Shown piece after piece: positions 25,816 to 34,475 of a stretch of 46,602 nt of DNA (the first letter of the stretch is position 1; every line of letters starts with the position of its first letter). The stretch is taken from assembly GCA_945865565.1 (NCBI GenBank), contig CAMBEK010000012.1, positions 1 to 46,602 on the forward strand, read 5' to 3'. The notes below the pieces were generated by a model. It saw nothing but the letters and a program-made list of their open reading frames with translations. It had not been told where the DNA came from and ran no database searches. This DNA comes from Pseudobacteriovorax antillogorgiicola (lineage in GTDB: Bacteria > Bdellovibrionota_B > Oligoflexia > Oligoflexales > RGVZ01). Made by a program: the position numbers and the translations under genes.

Positions 25816-26591
25816 GTAAATTCCACGATCGTAACGGGCGAGCGGGTTTTACGCTCATCGAAATAATGATCTCGATCAGCATCTTATTGTCGCTCACTGT
25901 GGCAGTCGTCGTGATGATGCGCTCAAGTATCGATGTCCGGCAGGCCTTATCGATCCAGTCGCGATCTGTTCGGCAGCTCAACTACGCAATGGAAATGATT
26001 TCTCGTGACATTGAACATGCATTTGTCCTCAGCACCACAGATCAGATCCGCATGCCCATCGAGCGAAATTTCAAGACAATCTTCCGGGTTGATCCGGCGG
26101 GTGATAGTGACAAATTGTCCTTGACCACGATGGCCAACCAGCCCGTCGTTGCCAACCTGATGGAGGGTGATCAGGGCTACGTCGTCTACGAATTAAAGGA
26201 TGCTGAGGGGCGACCCGGCGAGAAAGACTTACACCGTGCCACGGCTAGCATGGCAACCGCAAATTTTCGCGAGGACCCAACGTCGAACATGATTTTACAA
26301 AACGTGAAATCATTTAAGGTTATTGCCTGGCGAGGAGACGACTGGTTGCGCGACCGCTGGGATTCAAGCCGCAGCGACACCCGCAACAAGCTTCCCAAAA
26401 TGGTTCGAATCGAAATCGCAGCCTTTGTTGATACCGCTGGCACCCCTTTTGGTATTCCCGTCGATCAAGGCAGTGGAAGTGATTCCACTCAGAAGGCCGC
26501 TACGTTTGAATTGAAAACAATCGTCGTCCCCGCCCTTTCCTCAGGGATGGCAGAGCTCAAACAGCCTGTCAGCAGTATCAGGTGGTACTGA
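25812..26591 (+). CDS. gspJ: Type II secretion minor pseudopilin GspJ
   Basis: 259 residues. Leader M-S-K-F-H-D-R-N-G-R-A-G then F-T-L-I-E-I-M-I-S-I-S-I, Gly at -1 and Glu at +5. The N-terminal globular part has the R-Q-L-N-Y-A-M-E-M-I-S-R-D-I-E segment typical of GspJ (a helix of Arg/Asp before the first strands). Forms the tip complex with GspI and GspK. The ATG overlaps the gspI stop by four bases (ATGA), so translation is likely coupled. Confidence 0.9.
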   Translation: MSKFHDRNGRAGFTLIEIMISISILLSLTVAVVVMMRSSIDVRQALSIQSRSVRQLNYAMEMISRDIEHAFVLSTTDQIRMPIERNFKTIFRVDPAGDSDKLSLTTMANQPVVANLMEGDQGYVVYELKDAEGRPGEKDLHRATASMATANFREDPTSNMILQNVKSFKVIAWRGDDWLRDRWDSSRSDTRNKLPKMVRIEIAAFVDTAGTPFGIPVDQGSGSDSTQKAATFELKTIVVPALSSGMAELKQPVSSIRWY

Positions 26592-26593
26592 AC

Positions 26594-27877
26594 GTGAGTT
26601 GGAATTCCATTAAATTACGATTTACGTTACCCGCAGTTGAGTGGGGTTTTCCTGTAGCTCCGCAGCACACAAATGGTGAACGGAAGTCGCGGGGTGTGGC
26701 ACTTCTGATGGCGGTCATGCTGATCGCATTGATGATGCTTTTCGCTGCGGATTCAATCGTTACATCGCAGGTCGACTTGCAGCTCGCTGTGACACACAGG
26801 GACCGGATTCGTGCTGAATTTGCGGCCAAGTCCGGTTTCAATCTGGCGACTTTTCTACTTTCAGCAGATCTGGCAAAAGACCTGACCATCGGTTCAACTC
26901 CTGGCCTGCAGAAACTCGGCCTTGGCGACACCAATATTCGTTTGTGGGACCTGCTGAATCAATTGCCGCCGATCGGTGGAGCCGATTCAGAGATGATCCA
27001 GATTTTGGCGCAGAGCTTTGGGTTAAATAGTGTGCTGGACTCATCTGTTCTGGATCAGCTCAAAGCCATCGAGGGATCGTTCGAGATCAAGGTTTCTGAC
27101 GAGCAGCAAAAAATCGACGTGAACTACTGCTCTAGCGGGGCCAGGGAACCTTGTGCGGCTGTTCGTGCAATGCTTACAGCACTGTTCAGTTGTCCGGCAG
27201 AAAAGGCTTTTTTGGCAAAAAAACGCCTGACCCCAATGGAGCTTTCGGCGCGCATTCAGGATTGGGTGGATCCCGATTCGCGGACGGAATCTGAATCAGG
27301 ATTTTCAGACGAATCAGACCCTTACCAGAAACGTAAAAAACCATTCAAATCCAAAAACGGGCCGCTTGATTCCATTGATGAACTCAAAATGATTGAGGGG
27401 TGGGATGAAGAGGTCCATACGGTTTTTGCTCCTTATCTCACGGCGTATCCGATCTGGAAAAAGCGCGAAGATCGGGCCCGGATCAATCTGAATTCTGCGC
27501 CTCGTGAATTGCTGCAGTGCTTGTTCCAGGACGCGGGTCCAGACCGGTTTAGAAAGCTCGCGCAGATGCTCCGATTGCGCGAAACAGATTTCAAAGACAT
27601 TGCCGGAAAAGACAAACCCATGGATCAAGTGATCGCGGACCTGTTTGGATACAACAAAAACGACGCCGGATCGGCCAACCAGGCGGATCCAACCAATAAA
27701 TCGTCGTGGTTTGGTAAAATGTCCCAAACCTATCGAATTTCCATCAAGGCTACGTCGGGGGACACAGTTCGAACCCTGGACGCGGTGGTTGAAAGGGTGG
27801 TCCCCGACGGGACGGCCGCTGGTGCCAACCTTTCGAGCCGGGCGGCGTACCGTATTCTCTACTGGCGGTTCCTCTGA
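26594..27877 (+). CDS. gspK: Type II secretion minor pseudopilin GspK
   Basis: About 427 residues. The processing site K-S-R-G is followed by V-A-L-L-M-A-V-M-L-I-A-L with no Glu at +5, as is normal for GspK. The large globular part contains G-x-x-D/E Ca-type loops, W-V-D-P-D-S-R-T-E-S and R-I-N-L-N-S-A-P, the conserved GspK helix-hairpin element. GspK caps the pseudopilus tip. The start is probably GTG at 26594, eight bases after AGGTGG; GTG 26582 is an alternative. The ~33-residue leader is long for this protein. Confidence 0.92.
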   Translation: MSWNSIKLRFTLPAVEWGFPVAPQHTNGERKSRGVALLMAVMLIALMMLFAADSIVTSQVDLQLAVTHRDRIRAEFAAKSGFNLATFLLSADLAKDLTIGSTPGLQKLGLGDTNIRLWDLLNQLPPIGGADSEMIQILAQSFGLNSVLDSSVLDQLKAIEGSFEIKVSDEQQKIDVNYCSSGAREPCAAVRAMLTALFSCPAEKAFLAKKRLTPMELSARIQDWVDPDSRTESESGFSDESDPYQKRKKPFKSKNGPLDSIDELKMIEGWDEEVHTVFAPYLTAYPIWKKREDRARINLNSAPRELLQCLFQDAGPDRFRKLAQMLRLRETDFKDIAGKDKPMDQVIADLFGYNKNDAGSANQADPTNKSSWFGKMSQTYRISIKATSGDTVRTLDAVVERVVPDGTAAGANLSSRAAYRILYWRFL

Positions 27878-27880
27878 TCA

Positions 27881-27910
27881 TTGACACGGGAAAACCCGGC
27901 GAGCGACAAT
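27881..27910 (+). promoter_or_regulatory. Possible internal sigma-70 promoter before gspL
   Basis: TTGACA at 27881-27886 is separated by 18 bases from GACAAT at 27905-27910, with the gspL start 50 bases farther on, in one of the larger gaps of the operon (82 bp). The -35 is perfect and the -10 matches four of six. The spacer contains a small CGGG/CCCG repeat. Confidence 0.45.
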
Positions 27911-27959
27911 AGAATCTGACTGCAATTTCGCCGGGATAGCCTTTTCGGGATATTTGTTG

Positions 27960-29702
27960 ATGCAAAAGATAATCGGGCTCGACATTGGCAGCTATTCCAT
28001 CAAGGCCGTTGAGATCATCAACACCTTCAAGTCGTACGAGATTGCCAACTTTTACGAGACCATCATTCCCATTCGTGAAGATGTCGATCCCGACATTGTT
28101 GTTCCATCTTGCATGGAGCAGTTGTTCCGCGAAAATGCTCTTGATGCCGATCGCATCATTACCGCAATGCCGGGGCAGTACATATCAAGCCGTATTTTGT
28201 CGTTCAATTTTTCGGATCCTCGCAAAATTCAGGCGGCCGTCTTTTCAGAAGTAGAAGATGTTGTCCCGTTTAATCTCGATGAAATGATCATTGACCATCA
28301 GATCCTTGGCACCGCAGATTCAAAAACGCTGGCGCTGATTGTCCTGACCAAAAAGATTTTCCTCAAAACATTTTTGGAGCATCTTCAGAAAATTCACATT
28401 GATCCAAAGTTGGTCGATGTGGACAGCCTTTCCTTCTATAACCTTGGTCCACATTTAAAGCTGGATCCAAATGAGGTGGTTGGGCTGGTCGATATTGGAC
28501 ACGAAAAAACCAGTGTGTGCTTGATCCAAGGCGACGTCTTGCGGATGTTCCGTTCGATCAACATGGGTGGCAAGTTCCTGACAGAATTCCTCGCGCGAGA
28601 TCTTGAGATTCCCTATGTGCAGGCTCAAGACCTCAAACATGCAACCGGGCGTCTTGATTTTGAAGCTGACCCTGCGACCGGCCTGACTGGTCTTGAGCGG
28701 CGTGCAGCAGAGCGCATGACGCTGGGAATCAATTCGCTCGTCAAGGAACTTGGGCGTACCCTATACGCATTCAAGACTTACGAAAAGTCGCCGGTTGCGC
28801 GGCTGATGATCTCCGGTGGCACATCCAGAATCAGCAATCTGGATAAATATCTCGCCAACAGGCTCGAGATGGATGTTTCCCGGCTTGATCTCGGTGCCAC
28901 AACCCTTCGGATGAATCCAAACCTGCAGAGTCACGCTGCAATCATTCCCCAGGCTGTGGCCATAGGTTTGCGTTCTGTCGGGACTTCCAAGAAGCTGAGT
29001 ACGATCAATTTGCGGCGCGGCGAGTTCGCGTACGTCCAAAACTACGAGTCGTTGATCAAAGCTGCAGGGCTTGCCAGCAAGGCAGTCGCCTTTGCGGTGC
29101 TGCTTTTGCTCGGCAGTTTCGGCATAAAATCGGTTTTCTACAACCGCCAGATCAGCCAGTTGCAGCAACTTTATACCAAAGAGATCGCGGCCCAGTTTCC
29201 GGATCTCAAAAGGAAGTTGAAGACTGAAGGTGTTTTATTTTCAAAGGTGCGGACGGATTTTAAAAATCTTGCCAAGAAAGAAACTTTGGCCCGCCGCAAC
29301 GCCGTCGATTCTTTTGTTCGGGAGAACTCGACAACGCCTGCTCTGATGGTCCTCAGGTTGTTGAGCGAGAGGATTCCAAAGAGCGTGAAGGTCGATGTAA
29401 CCACCTTTGACTTTGTGCTCAGCCCAGACGGTGGTGGGAAACTGAGGCTCAAGGGCGAAACCGATGGTTATGCATCTGTGGCAACCGTCATTGAGTCGCT
29501 CAAGACCGTTCCGGCCTTTCGGGATATCGAGGAAAAGCAAAGCGGACCAAAGCCGGGTACCGATGGGAAAGTGATCGAATTCATGATTGGGCTAAATTAT
29601 TCAGGAGAAGGTGCCTCGTCGCAGACGGCAAGCAAGGACCAAAAAACGCCAGGTTCTTCCGGCTCGCCGAAACCATCAAGCCCTCAGGACAAGCCACTAT
29701 GA
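27960..29702 (+). CDS. gspL: Type II secretion protein GspL (PilM-like plus PilN-like)
   Basis: 580 residues. The N-terminal half is an actin-like PilM/GspL cytoplasmic domain (I-G-L-D-I-G-S-Y-S-I-K-A-V-E near the start; G-L-V-D-I-G-H-E-K-T; M-I-S-G-G-T-S-R). A TM helix at about 370-394 leads to a periplasmic coiled segment and a ferredoxin-like PilN/GspL domain, ending in a Ser/Pro/Lys-rich tail. This join of PilM-like and PilN-like parts is the normal GspL design; it recruits GspE and binds GspM. I start at ATG 27960, ignoring two TTG codons just upstream. Confidence 0.9.
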   Translation: MQKIIGLDIGSYSIKAVEIINTFKSYEIANFYETIIPIREDVDPDIVVPSCMEQLFRENALDADRIITAMPGQYISSRILSFNFSDPRKIQAAVFSEVEDVVPFNLDEMIIDHQILGTADSKTLALIVLTKKIFLKTFLEHLQKIHIDPKLVDVDSLSFYNLGPHLKLDPNEVVGLVDIGHEKTSVCLIQGDVLRMFRSINMGGKFLTEFLARDLEIPYVQAQDLKHATGRLDFEADPATGLTGLERRAAERMTLGINSLVKELGRTLYAFKTYEKSPVARLMISGGTSRISNLDKYLANRLEMDVSRLDLGATTLRMNPNLQSHAAIIPQAVAIGLRSVGTSKKLSTINLRRGEFAYVQNYESLIKAAGLASKAVAFAVLLLLGSFGIKSVFYNRQISQLQQLYTKEIAAQFPDLKRKLKTEGVLFSKVRTDFKNLAKKETLARRNAVDSFVRENSTTPALMVLRLLSERIPKSVKVDVTTFDFVLSPDGGGKLRLKGETDGYASVATVIESLKTVPAFRDIEEKQSGPKPGTDGKVIEFMIGLNYSGEGASSQTASKDQKTPGSSGSPKPSSPQDKPL

Positions 29703-30358
29703 ATGAACTTCGGCAGTTTCTTGAGCAACTGAGGGAGCGTCTGAACCAACTGTTGGATCAGATTCGGATCCGCGCATTCGGTGCCAATAATGAACGCCTC
29801 GATTTCTTGATGGACAGCTTTTATAAGCTGGAACCAAAAGAGCGGGTTGGGGTTCTTGCTGGGGTTGCGGGCGGCATTGGCTTTGTCATCATTGTTGCCT
29901 TTGGGATTTATTTTTCCCAGGTCAACCGTTTGAAGGCTGAATTGAACGATGCCTTTGCAGCCTTGCATGAACTTCAGGAATTAAAGGCTGATTATTCTAT
30001 TGAAGATGCCCGCTTTCAAAGGGTCATCGAGCAGGTTCAAAAGAAAACGGGAGATCTTCAGGTAAAGCCTTTTTTTGAGAAGATCGCGCGTGACACTCTG
30101 GTGCAGATTGAAGGCCTCAACGTTCAAAAAAATCCCCTGGACGCCGATAATCCACTTGGTTCAAAAATGCAGGAGGTTAAGGTCAAGGATCTGCGAATCA
30201 ACAACACCTCGATTCCCAAGGTTCTCAACTTTTTGATCGAAATAGAGAAGGCGAATAATTATATCCGGGTCCAAGATATAGAGATTCGTGGGCGGTTCGG
30301 AACCCGCCTGTACTTTGATACGAAACTGACCGCTCGCGGTTATATGGTCGGCGGTTGA
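29699..30358 (+). CDS. gspM: Type II secretion protein GspM-like
   Basis: 219 residues. An amphipathic charged N-terminus of ~48 residues, one TM helix (about 50-72), a coiled coil (F-S-Q-V-N-R-L-K-A-E-L-N-D, continuing) and a periplasmic ferredoxin-like domain. The same layout is shared by GspM and PilO. The ATG overlaps the gspL stop (ATGA). Position after gspL and before gspN supports GspM. The cytoplasmic arm is longer than in enteric GspM. Confidence 0.85.
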   Translation: MNELRQFLEQLRERLNQLLDQIRIRAFGANNERLDFLMDSFYKLEPKERVGVLAGVAGGIGFVIIVAFGIYFSQVNRLKAELNDAFAALHELQELKADYSIEDARFQRVIEQVQKKTGDLQVKPFFEKIARDTLVQIEGLNVQKNPLDADNPLGSKMQEVKVKDLRINNTSIPKVLNFLIEIEKANNYIRVQDIEIRGRFGTRLYFDTKLTARGYMVGG

Positions 30359-30359
30359 A

Positions 30360-31313
30360 ATGACGGACTGGCTCACCAAACTCAATGGCAGGACCGGCGT
30401 TGGCGTCATTTTTGCTGTGAGTTTTGTTTTTTTTCTTATGGTCACTTTTCCCTATGAGATCCTCAAGGAATCGATTTCAAATGGGCTTTCCAGGGTGACT
30501 GGACTTTCGATCACGATGGATGATTTCGGGGCCAAGCTGCCGATCGGGATGCAGGCAAGCGGATTGTCGGTCTCCAGCCAAGGGCAGAAGGCGAAGACAA
30601 TAAAGCTCAATCGGCTCTCTGCGCGTATCAATCCCCTGTATGTTCTGGCCGGAAAATTGGCAGTGAAGGTCTACATCGAGAATCCCGACCAATCGGCCAT
30701 GGGCGTTTTTATTGTAATTCCCTTGAGCGCGGTGTTGGGTGGTGGAAACATCATTCCCAGTCGGATTGAGCTTGATTCACAAAATTTTCGTGTCGACGAC
30801 CTCGCCGCTTTTGCCTTATCGGCAATGGCGTCTGGTAGTGACGTAAATCCGTTGCTTGGTCCAGTGCTCCAGGGGATCGGCTTCTCTGGAAAACTTGATG
30901 GTGCCATCGATCTTTCAATCGATACCTCTGCACCACAGCAATCCGCCGGAACCATCAAAATCAAATTCAAGGATGCAGTTTTAAAGCTGAGCGATCCTTC
31001 CCTTGGCCTTCCAGACCAGCAGTTTTCGAAGGCTGGGATTCAAGCAGCGCTCAACAATGGGGTGTTGGTCATCGACAAGGGGGCGGGTTTTGAGTCTGAT
31101 GAATTGACACTGTCGGCCGGTGGCTCAGTGGCCGTCAAGTCGCCGCTCTCCGGGAGTCAACTTCAGCTAGAAATTTTGGTAAAACTGCAAAAATCACTGG
31201 CCGAAAAGTTTGGATTTCTTTTGGATGCATTTTCTGGCGGAGCAGCGCAAAATGGTGAGTTGCGCCTGCAGGTCAAAGGACCCCTTTCTCAACCATCGAC
31301 CCAACCAATTTGA
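30360..31313 (+). CDS. gspN: Type II secretion protein GspN
   Basis: 317 residues. A TM helix (about 12-32) is followed by V-T-F-P-Y-E-I-L-K, the GspN opening, and repetitive beta-strands of an AsmA/lipid-transfer-like periplasmic domain (L-S-A-R-I-N-P-L, then G-K-L-D-G-A-I-D-L). GspN is an accessory inner-membrane part of some type II systems and is the last gene here. The start is one base after the gspM stop; a hairpin and a new promoter follow, so the operon likely ends here. Confidence 0.88.
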   Translation: MTDWLTKLNGRTGVGVIFAVSFVFFLMVTFPYEILKESISNGLSRVTGLSITMDDFGAKLPIGMQASGLSVSSQGQKAKTIKLNRLSARINPLYVLAGKLAVKVYIENPDQSAMGVFIVIPLSAVLGGGNIIPSRIELDSQNFRVDDLAAFALSAMASGSDVNPLLGPVLQGIGFSGKLDGAIDLSIDTSAPQQSAGTIKIKFKDAVLKLSDPSLGLPDQQFSKAGIQAALNNGVLVIDKGAGFESDELTLSAGGSVAVKSPLSGSQLQLEILVKLQKSLAEKFGFLLDAFSGGAAQNGELRLQVKGPLSQPSTQPI

Positions 31314-31328
31314 TTTCTCAAAAGCAAA

Positions 31329-31354
31329 CTGGGAGAGTCTTTTCCCAGAATTTT
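31329..31354 (+). terminator. Weak intrinsic terminator after gspN
   Basis: CTGGGA (31329-31334) pairs with TCCCAG (31343-31348), followed by AATTTT. The stem is only 6 bp and the T-run short, so termination would be partial. It separates the secretion operon from the next promoter, whose -35 starts inside the T-run. Confidence 0.5.
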
Positions 31355-31382
31355 GACACGACCGGCCGCAGGTGCGTAAAAT
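31353..31382 (+). promoter_or_regulatory. Strong sigma-70 promoter giving a nearly leaderless transcript
   Basis: TTGACA at 31353-31358, an 18-base spacer, then TAAAAT at 31377-31382. Transcription should begin near 31389, and the next gene's ATG is at 31391, so the 5' leader would be about two bases. Confidence 0.65.
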
Positions 31383-31390
31383 CATAAGAT

Positions 31391-31792
31391 ATGAAGCCGG
31401 AAGATTACACGGATCAATCATCCAGTCCGCTTGCCGAGGCAGCTCTGCATGCGCTCTCGGTATACGTCAGTCTTGGCGACAAGGCGATTGAGATGCTCGG
31501 TAATGGTCTGTTTGATGAGGCTACAGCAGTATTGGAGCGTCGTAAGGCGGTCCTCCATAACTTCCGGGTTCTCGATGCCCGGATGCTGCGCCAGGGCTAT
31601 TCCGCAGAAGGTCTCGCACAGGTCGAGCGCCTTGGAATGGCTGCCATTTCGATTGACGGTGCGGTCCATGATGCCTTGATGCGAGAGCATGCCATCCTTT
31701 GTGTTTCCATGAACGATGTGGCGAGTCGGAAGAAAATAGCTAAATACAGGTCGGGGCAACCAGACCGTCCTGTCGTCGAGCATGGAATTTGA
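31391..31792 (+). CDS. Small helical protein of unknown function (FliT/FlgN-like in outline)
   Basis: 133 residues, predicted nearly all helical. The central part (I-E-M-L-G-N-G-L-F-D-E-A-T-A-V-L-E-R-R-K) has the shape of FliT/FlgN-type export chaperones, in which a short hydrophobic helix precedes a low-G helix with an E-R-R-x-x-L element, but the similarity is too weak to name. The ATG lies eight bases after a good -10 box with no Shine-Dalgarno. First of three genes in a row (next at 31850 and 33745), probably co-transcribed. A cytoplasmic adaptor or chaperone is possible. Confidence 0.65.
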   Translation: MKPEDYTDQSSSPLAEAALHALSVYVSLGDKAIEMLGNGLFDEATAVLERRKAVLHNFRVLDARMLRQGYSAEGLAQVERLGMAAISIDGAVHDALMREHAILCVSMNDVASRKKIAKYRSGQPDRPVVEHGI

Positions 31793-31849
31793 ACGCGGTC
31801 GTTTGAGTCGAGAAAAGAATGGTTTCTGCCATTTGAAGGAGACCCAGGC

Positions 31850-33733
31850 ATGAATTCCCAGAACAGCAGTCGTCCGAAATTAGCATTGGTGTACGGTAAC
31901 CTGCCAACAGTCGAGGAAATTGACCAGTTCAGGCTCCTCCGTGACCAGTTTGATATAAAGGTCGTCGCATCAGAATCCATTTGTGGATACTTGACGCAGA
32001 CGAGTTGGTTTCAGGATCTTGAATGCATTGCGCTCAAGGACTACGACGATAATCCGGGATACCTTCCGGGACTCGAAAATGTGTTGGTCAATTTTGACGT
32101 TGTGGTCATCAAGGAGCGTCTTGGTCTTTATGCTTTCCAGGCAGTAAAAGCCAAATTACGCAAGCGCTTCCACCTTGTTGCTTGGGTGGATAACCTGGTT
32201 CCATTCCCGGGTGCTGATGTGCACCAGATTCGCGCCATTCGCCACGAAGTGGTTAGTGTTGCCGATGCTTTCATAGTGCAAACGGCCGCTGCAAGGCAGG
32301 CATTGTTGCTCGAAGGCGTCGAAGACGCGCGAATCTTCTCGATGCGTCCCTGGGTTGAGGCGCACATTGAGCGTTCACCGAAAGCTCGCGCTGAAGCCCT
32401 CAGCCGCCTCGGATTGGCGGAAAGTGAATATATAATCGCCCATCTTGGACAGGTCGAGTGGGAAGAAGGTCTTTATGATCTGGCGCATGCTGTGCGCATC
32501 GCAATTGACGTTGATCCAAGTCTGGCCCGGCGCCTGCGCCTTGTGTTTTGCGGTATCGGCAGTTTCGCTACGGAATTGCGCCATCGCATGGTTCAATTGG
32601 GTATCGATCAACGGGCCATATATGTCGCTCCGGAACGCGACACCATCAGCACTGTGCTTCAGGCGGCCGATGCTCTTTTCATCTCTACAATTTCCAACAG
32701 GGATCGCCTTGAAGGTGATCCGTACCGGCTTATGACGGCCATGACGCTCGGAATTCCGGTCATTGCGAGCCGGTCTCCGATGGTTGAAGAGTATGTTGGC
32801 AAGCACCGCATCGACTTTTGCTCAGGCTCGCCCTTCAGTCTGGCTGAGGCGATCCAGAAGTCGTCGTCCGCCCGTGCCATCACCAATGACATCGTGAAAA
32901 AGAACCAGGATGTTGCGAATAGAATTCACGGCATCGACAAGGTGACCGATGAGATGACCAGGGTGTTTAAAGACATCACGAATATTTCGCGGGTGGTCCG
33001 GAAAGATTCAATCGATTCGCAAGTCGAAGAGATCGAAACGAAGGTTCAGTCCAAGCAGTATCTGGTTGCCATCGGATTGATCGAAGAAATGTTGCGGAAG
33101 CAAGACGTTCCGACCCATCATGAAGCGACACTCCATCGCCTGATCGGGGATTCCTTTACCAAGCTCGGTGATGGTGAGTCCGGCAAGGCAGCTTACATCA
33201 AGGCCACGATGCTTGATCCATTCTGCGCCAAAGGCTTTATTGGCCTTGGAACGGTCGCCTTGCTCAAAAACAGCTACGATTTGGCGGTCATCAATTTCCA
33301 GAAGGCAGTCAGTTTGTCGCCAGACGACGAGATGCCAAATCTTGGGCTCGGACTTGCGTTTCATGGCATGGGTGAGTTGAAGGAAGCCTCCAATTGGATG
33401 GTGAAGGCCCTCGAGCTCAATCCGGATAACACCGCGGCGATCTTCTCCCTGATCAAAGTTTCATACGAACGAAATGAATTCGTTCAGGTTGAAGCCGCTC
33501 TTAACCGGTATTTGGAACTACATCCTCTGGATCTGAATATGCTATTTGCACTGGCTGGCGCTTACTTCAAAGGCGGGAAGTCAAAGCAGGCAATGGAGGC
33601 TCTGCGCAGAATTCTGCTAGTCAATCCTCAGGATGAACGGGCTATTGCCCTGGCTGCTGAAGTGACAAATATCGAAGCCGGGCAGCATGTTGGTGAAGTA
33701 AAATCTCGCGCGGTCAATTTCACGCGGAAGTAG
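31850..33733 (+). CDS. Glycosyltransferase (GT-B/GT4-like) fused to TPR repeats
   Basis: 627 residues. Residues 1-360 look like a two-lobed GT-B glycosyltransferase: an N-terminal lobe with V-V-V-I-K-E-R-L, then A-H-L-G-Q-V-E-W-E-E-G-L, F-C-G-I-G, A-A-D-A-L-F-I-S and M-T-L-G-I-P-V-I-A-S, the donor-binding lobe of GT4 enzymes. From about 394 to the end there are five to six TPRs (A-x-x-G-L-G-x-x-A-L, G-L-G-L-A-F-H-G-M-G-E-L-K-E-A), usually used to hold protein partners or acceptors. There is no signal peptide, so it acts in the cytosol. AAGGAG precedes the ATG. The acceptor is unknown; protein glycosylation is a reasonable guess. Confidence 0.82.
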   Translation: MNSQNSSRPKLALVYGNLPTVEEIDQFRLLRDQFDIKVVASESICGYLTQTSWFQDLECIALKDYDDNPGYLPGLENVLVNFDVVVIKERLGLYAFQAVKAKLRKRFHLVAWVDNLVPFPGADVHQIRAIRHEVVSVADAFIVQTAAARQALLLEGVEDARIFSMRPWVEAHIERSPKARAEALSRLGLAESEYIIAHLGQVEWEEGLYDLAHAVRIAIDVDPSLARRLRLVFCGIGSFATELRHRMVQLGIDQRAIYVAPERDTISTVLQAADALFISTISNRDRLEGDPYRLMTAMTLGIPVIASRSPMVEEYVGKHRIDFCSGSPFSLAEAIQKSSSARAITNDIVKKNQDVANRIHGIDKVTDEMTRVFKDITNISRVVRKDSIDSQVEEIETKVQSKQYLVAIGLIEEMLRKQDVPTHHEATLHRLIGDSFTKLGDGESGKAAYIKATMLDPFCAKGFIGLGTVALLKNSYDLAVINFQKAVSLSPDDEMPNLGLGLAFHGMGELKEASNWMVKALELNPDNTAAIFSLIKVSYERNEFVQVEAALNRYLELHPLDLNMLFALAGAYFKGGKSKQAMEALRRILLVNPQDERAIALAAEVTNIEAGQHVGEVKSRAVNFTRK

Positions 33734-33744
33734 GTCGGCGTTCG

Positions 33745-34461
33745 ATGTTAAAAAAAATCTTGCTCAACAACCGCCTTGTGCCGGTTCCTGTGCCGGTACG
33801 GACCCTGTCTCAAGCTTTGGCCTGGGTCGAGGCCAATTTGGTTCCGGGCGGCAGTTTGGTTACCCGGGTGGTGCTGGATCGCGACGTGATCGATTATGAT
33901 AACGCAGCACTTGCGCCAAAGAAGGGCCAGATTGAGTTGACTGAGAAGTCCCGGCTCGAGATTCAGATGGACTCACCCGCTACTCTGGCTACGCAGACCC
34001 TCGATACCGTTCACTCCCTGTGCTCTGCCATCCTCGGCACGCTGAAGGGTATTGCCGTTCATGCCTGGCAATCGAAGGCATCGGAAAAAATTCCAGATTT
34101 GTATTCGTTACATAATGACATAACGCTGATTGTCGATTTGATCGGACACGCCCAAGGCCTGTTGCAGTCAGCCACGGCGGCGAAATTGGTGGACCCGGCG
34201 CCAGTGGCCGGCATCGGGCGATTGCTTGAACAAAGCCTCAGCAGTTTCAGTATGGCCCGCAGCCAGTCAGACTGGAAAGCGTGTGCCAAGGTCATGTTGA
34301 ACAGGTTTGAGCCTCTCTTGAAGGATTTGCTGATGGAATCAGAGACCCTTCAGATCAGAGTCCTTGGCATCCAACCCCAGCTCTCCCTACCGATTTGTTC
34401 GGGCGGATATGGTACGATGGGCGACGTCACGCCCATAAAGCGTGCTGATCCTTATCGTTGA
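33745..34461 (+). CDS. Protein of unknown function following the glycosyltransferase-TPR gene
   Basis: 238 residues. A short N-terminal beta part with V-P-V-P-V-P-V and two repeats of D-R-D-V-I-D-Y-like charged sequence leads to a helical body (A-T-L-A-T-Q-T-L-D-T-V-H-S-L) and a long C-terminal helix pair. No motif is recognised. The ATG is 11 bp after the previous stop, so it is in the same operon, and its product may work with the glycosyltransferase. The start of the lytic transglycosylase follows within 14 bp. Confidence 0.75.
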   Translation: MLKKILLNNRLVPVPVPVRTLSQALAWVEANLVPGGSLVTRVVLDRDVIDYDNAALAPKKGQIELTEKSRLEIQMDSPATLATQTLDTVHSLCSAILGTLKGIAVHAWQSKASEKIPDLYSLHNDITLIVDLIGHAQGLLQSATAAKLVDPAPVAGIGRLLEQSLSSFSMARSQSDWKACAKVMLNRFEPLLKDLLMESETLQIRVLGIQPQLSLPICSGGYGTMGDVTPIKRADPYR

Positions 34462-34475
34462 CCGGGAGTGGATTC

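Noticed and set aside
27960-30358. A type IV pilus pilMNO cluster
   Set aside because: Although GspL and GspM resemble PilM/N and PilO, the PilM- and PilN-like parts are joined and the genes follow gspC-K and precede gspN, so this is type II secretion.
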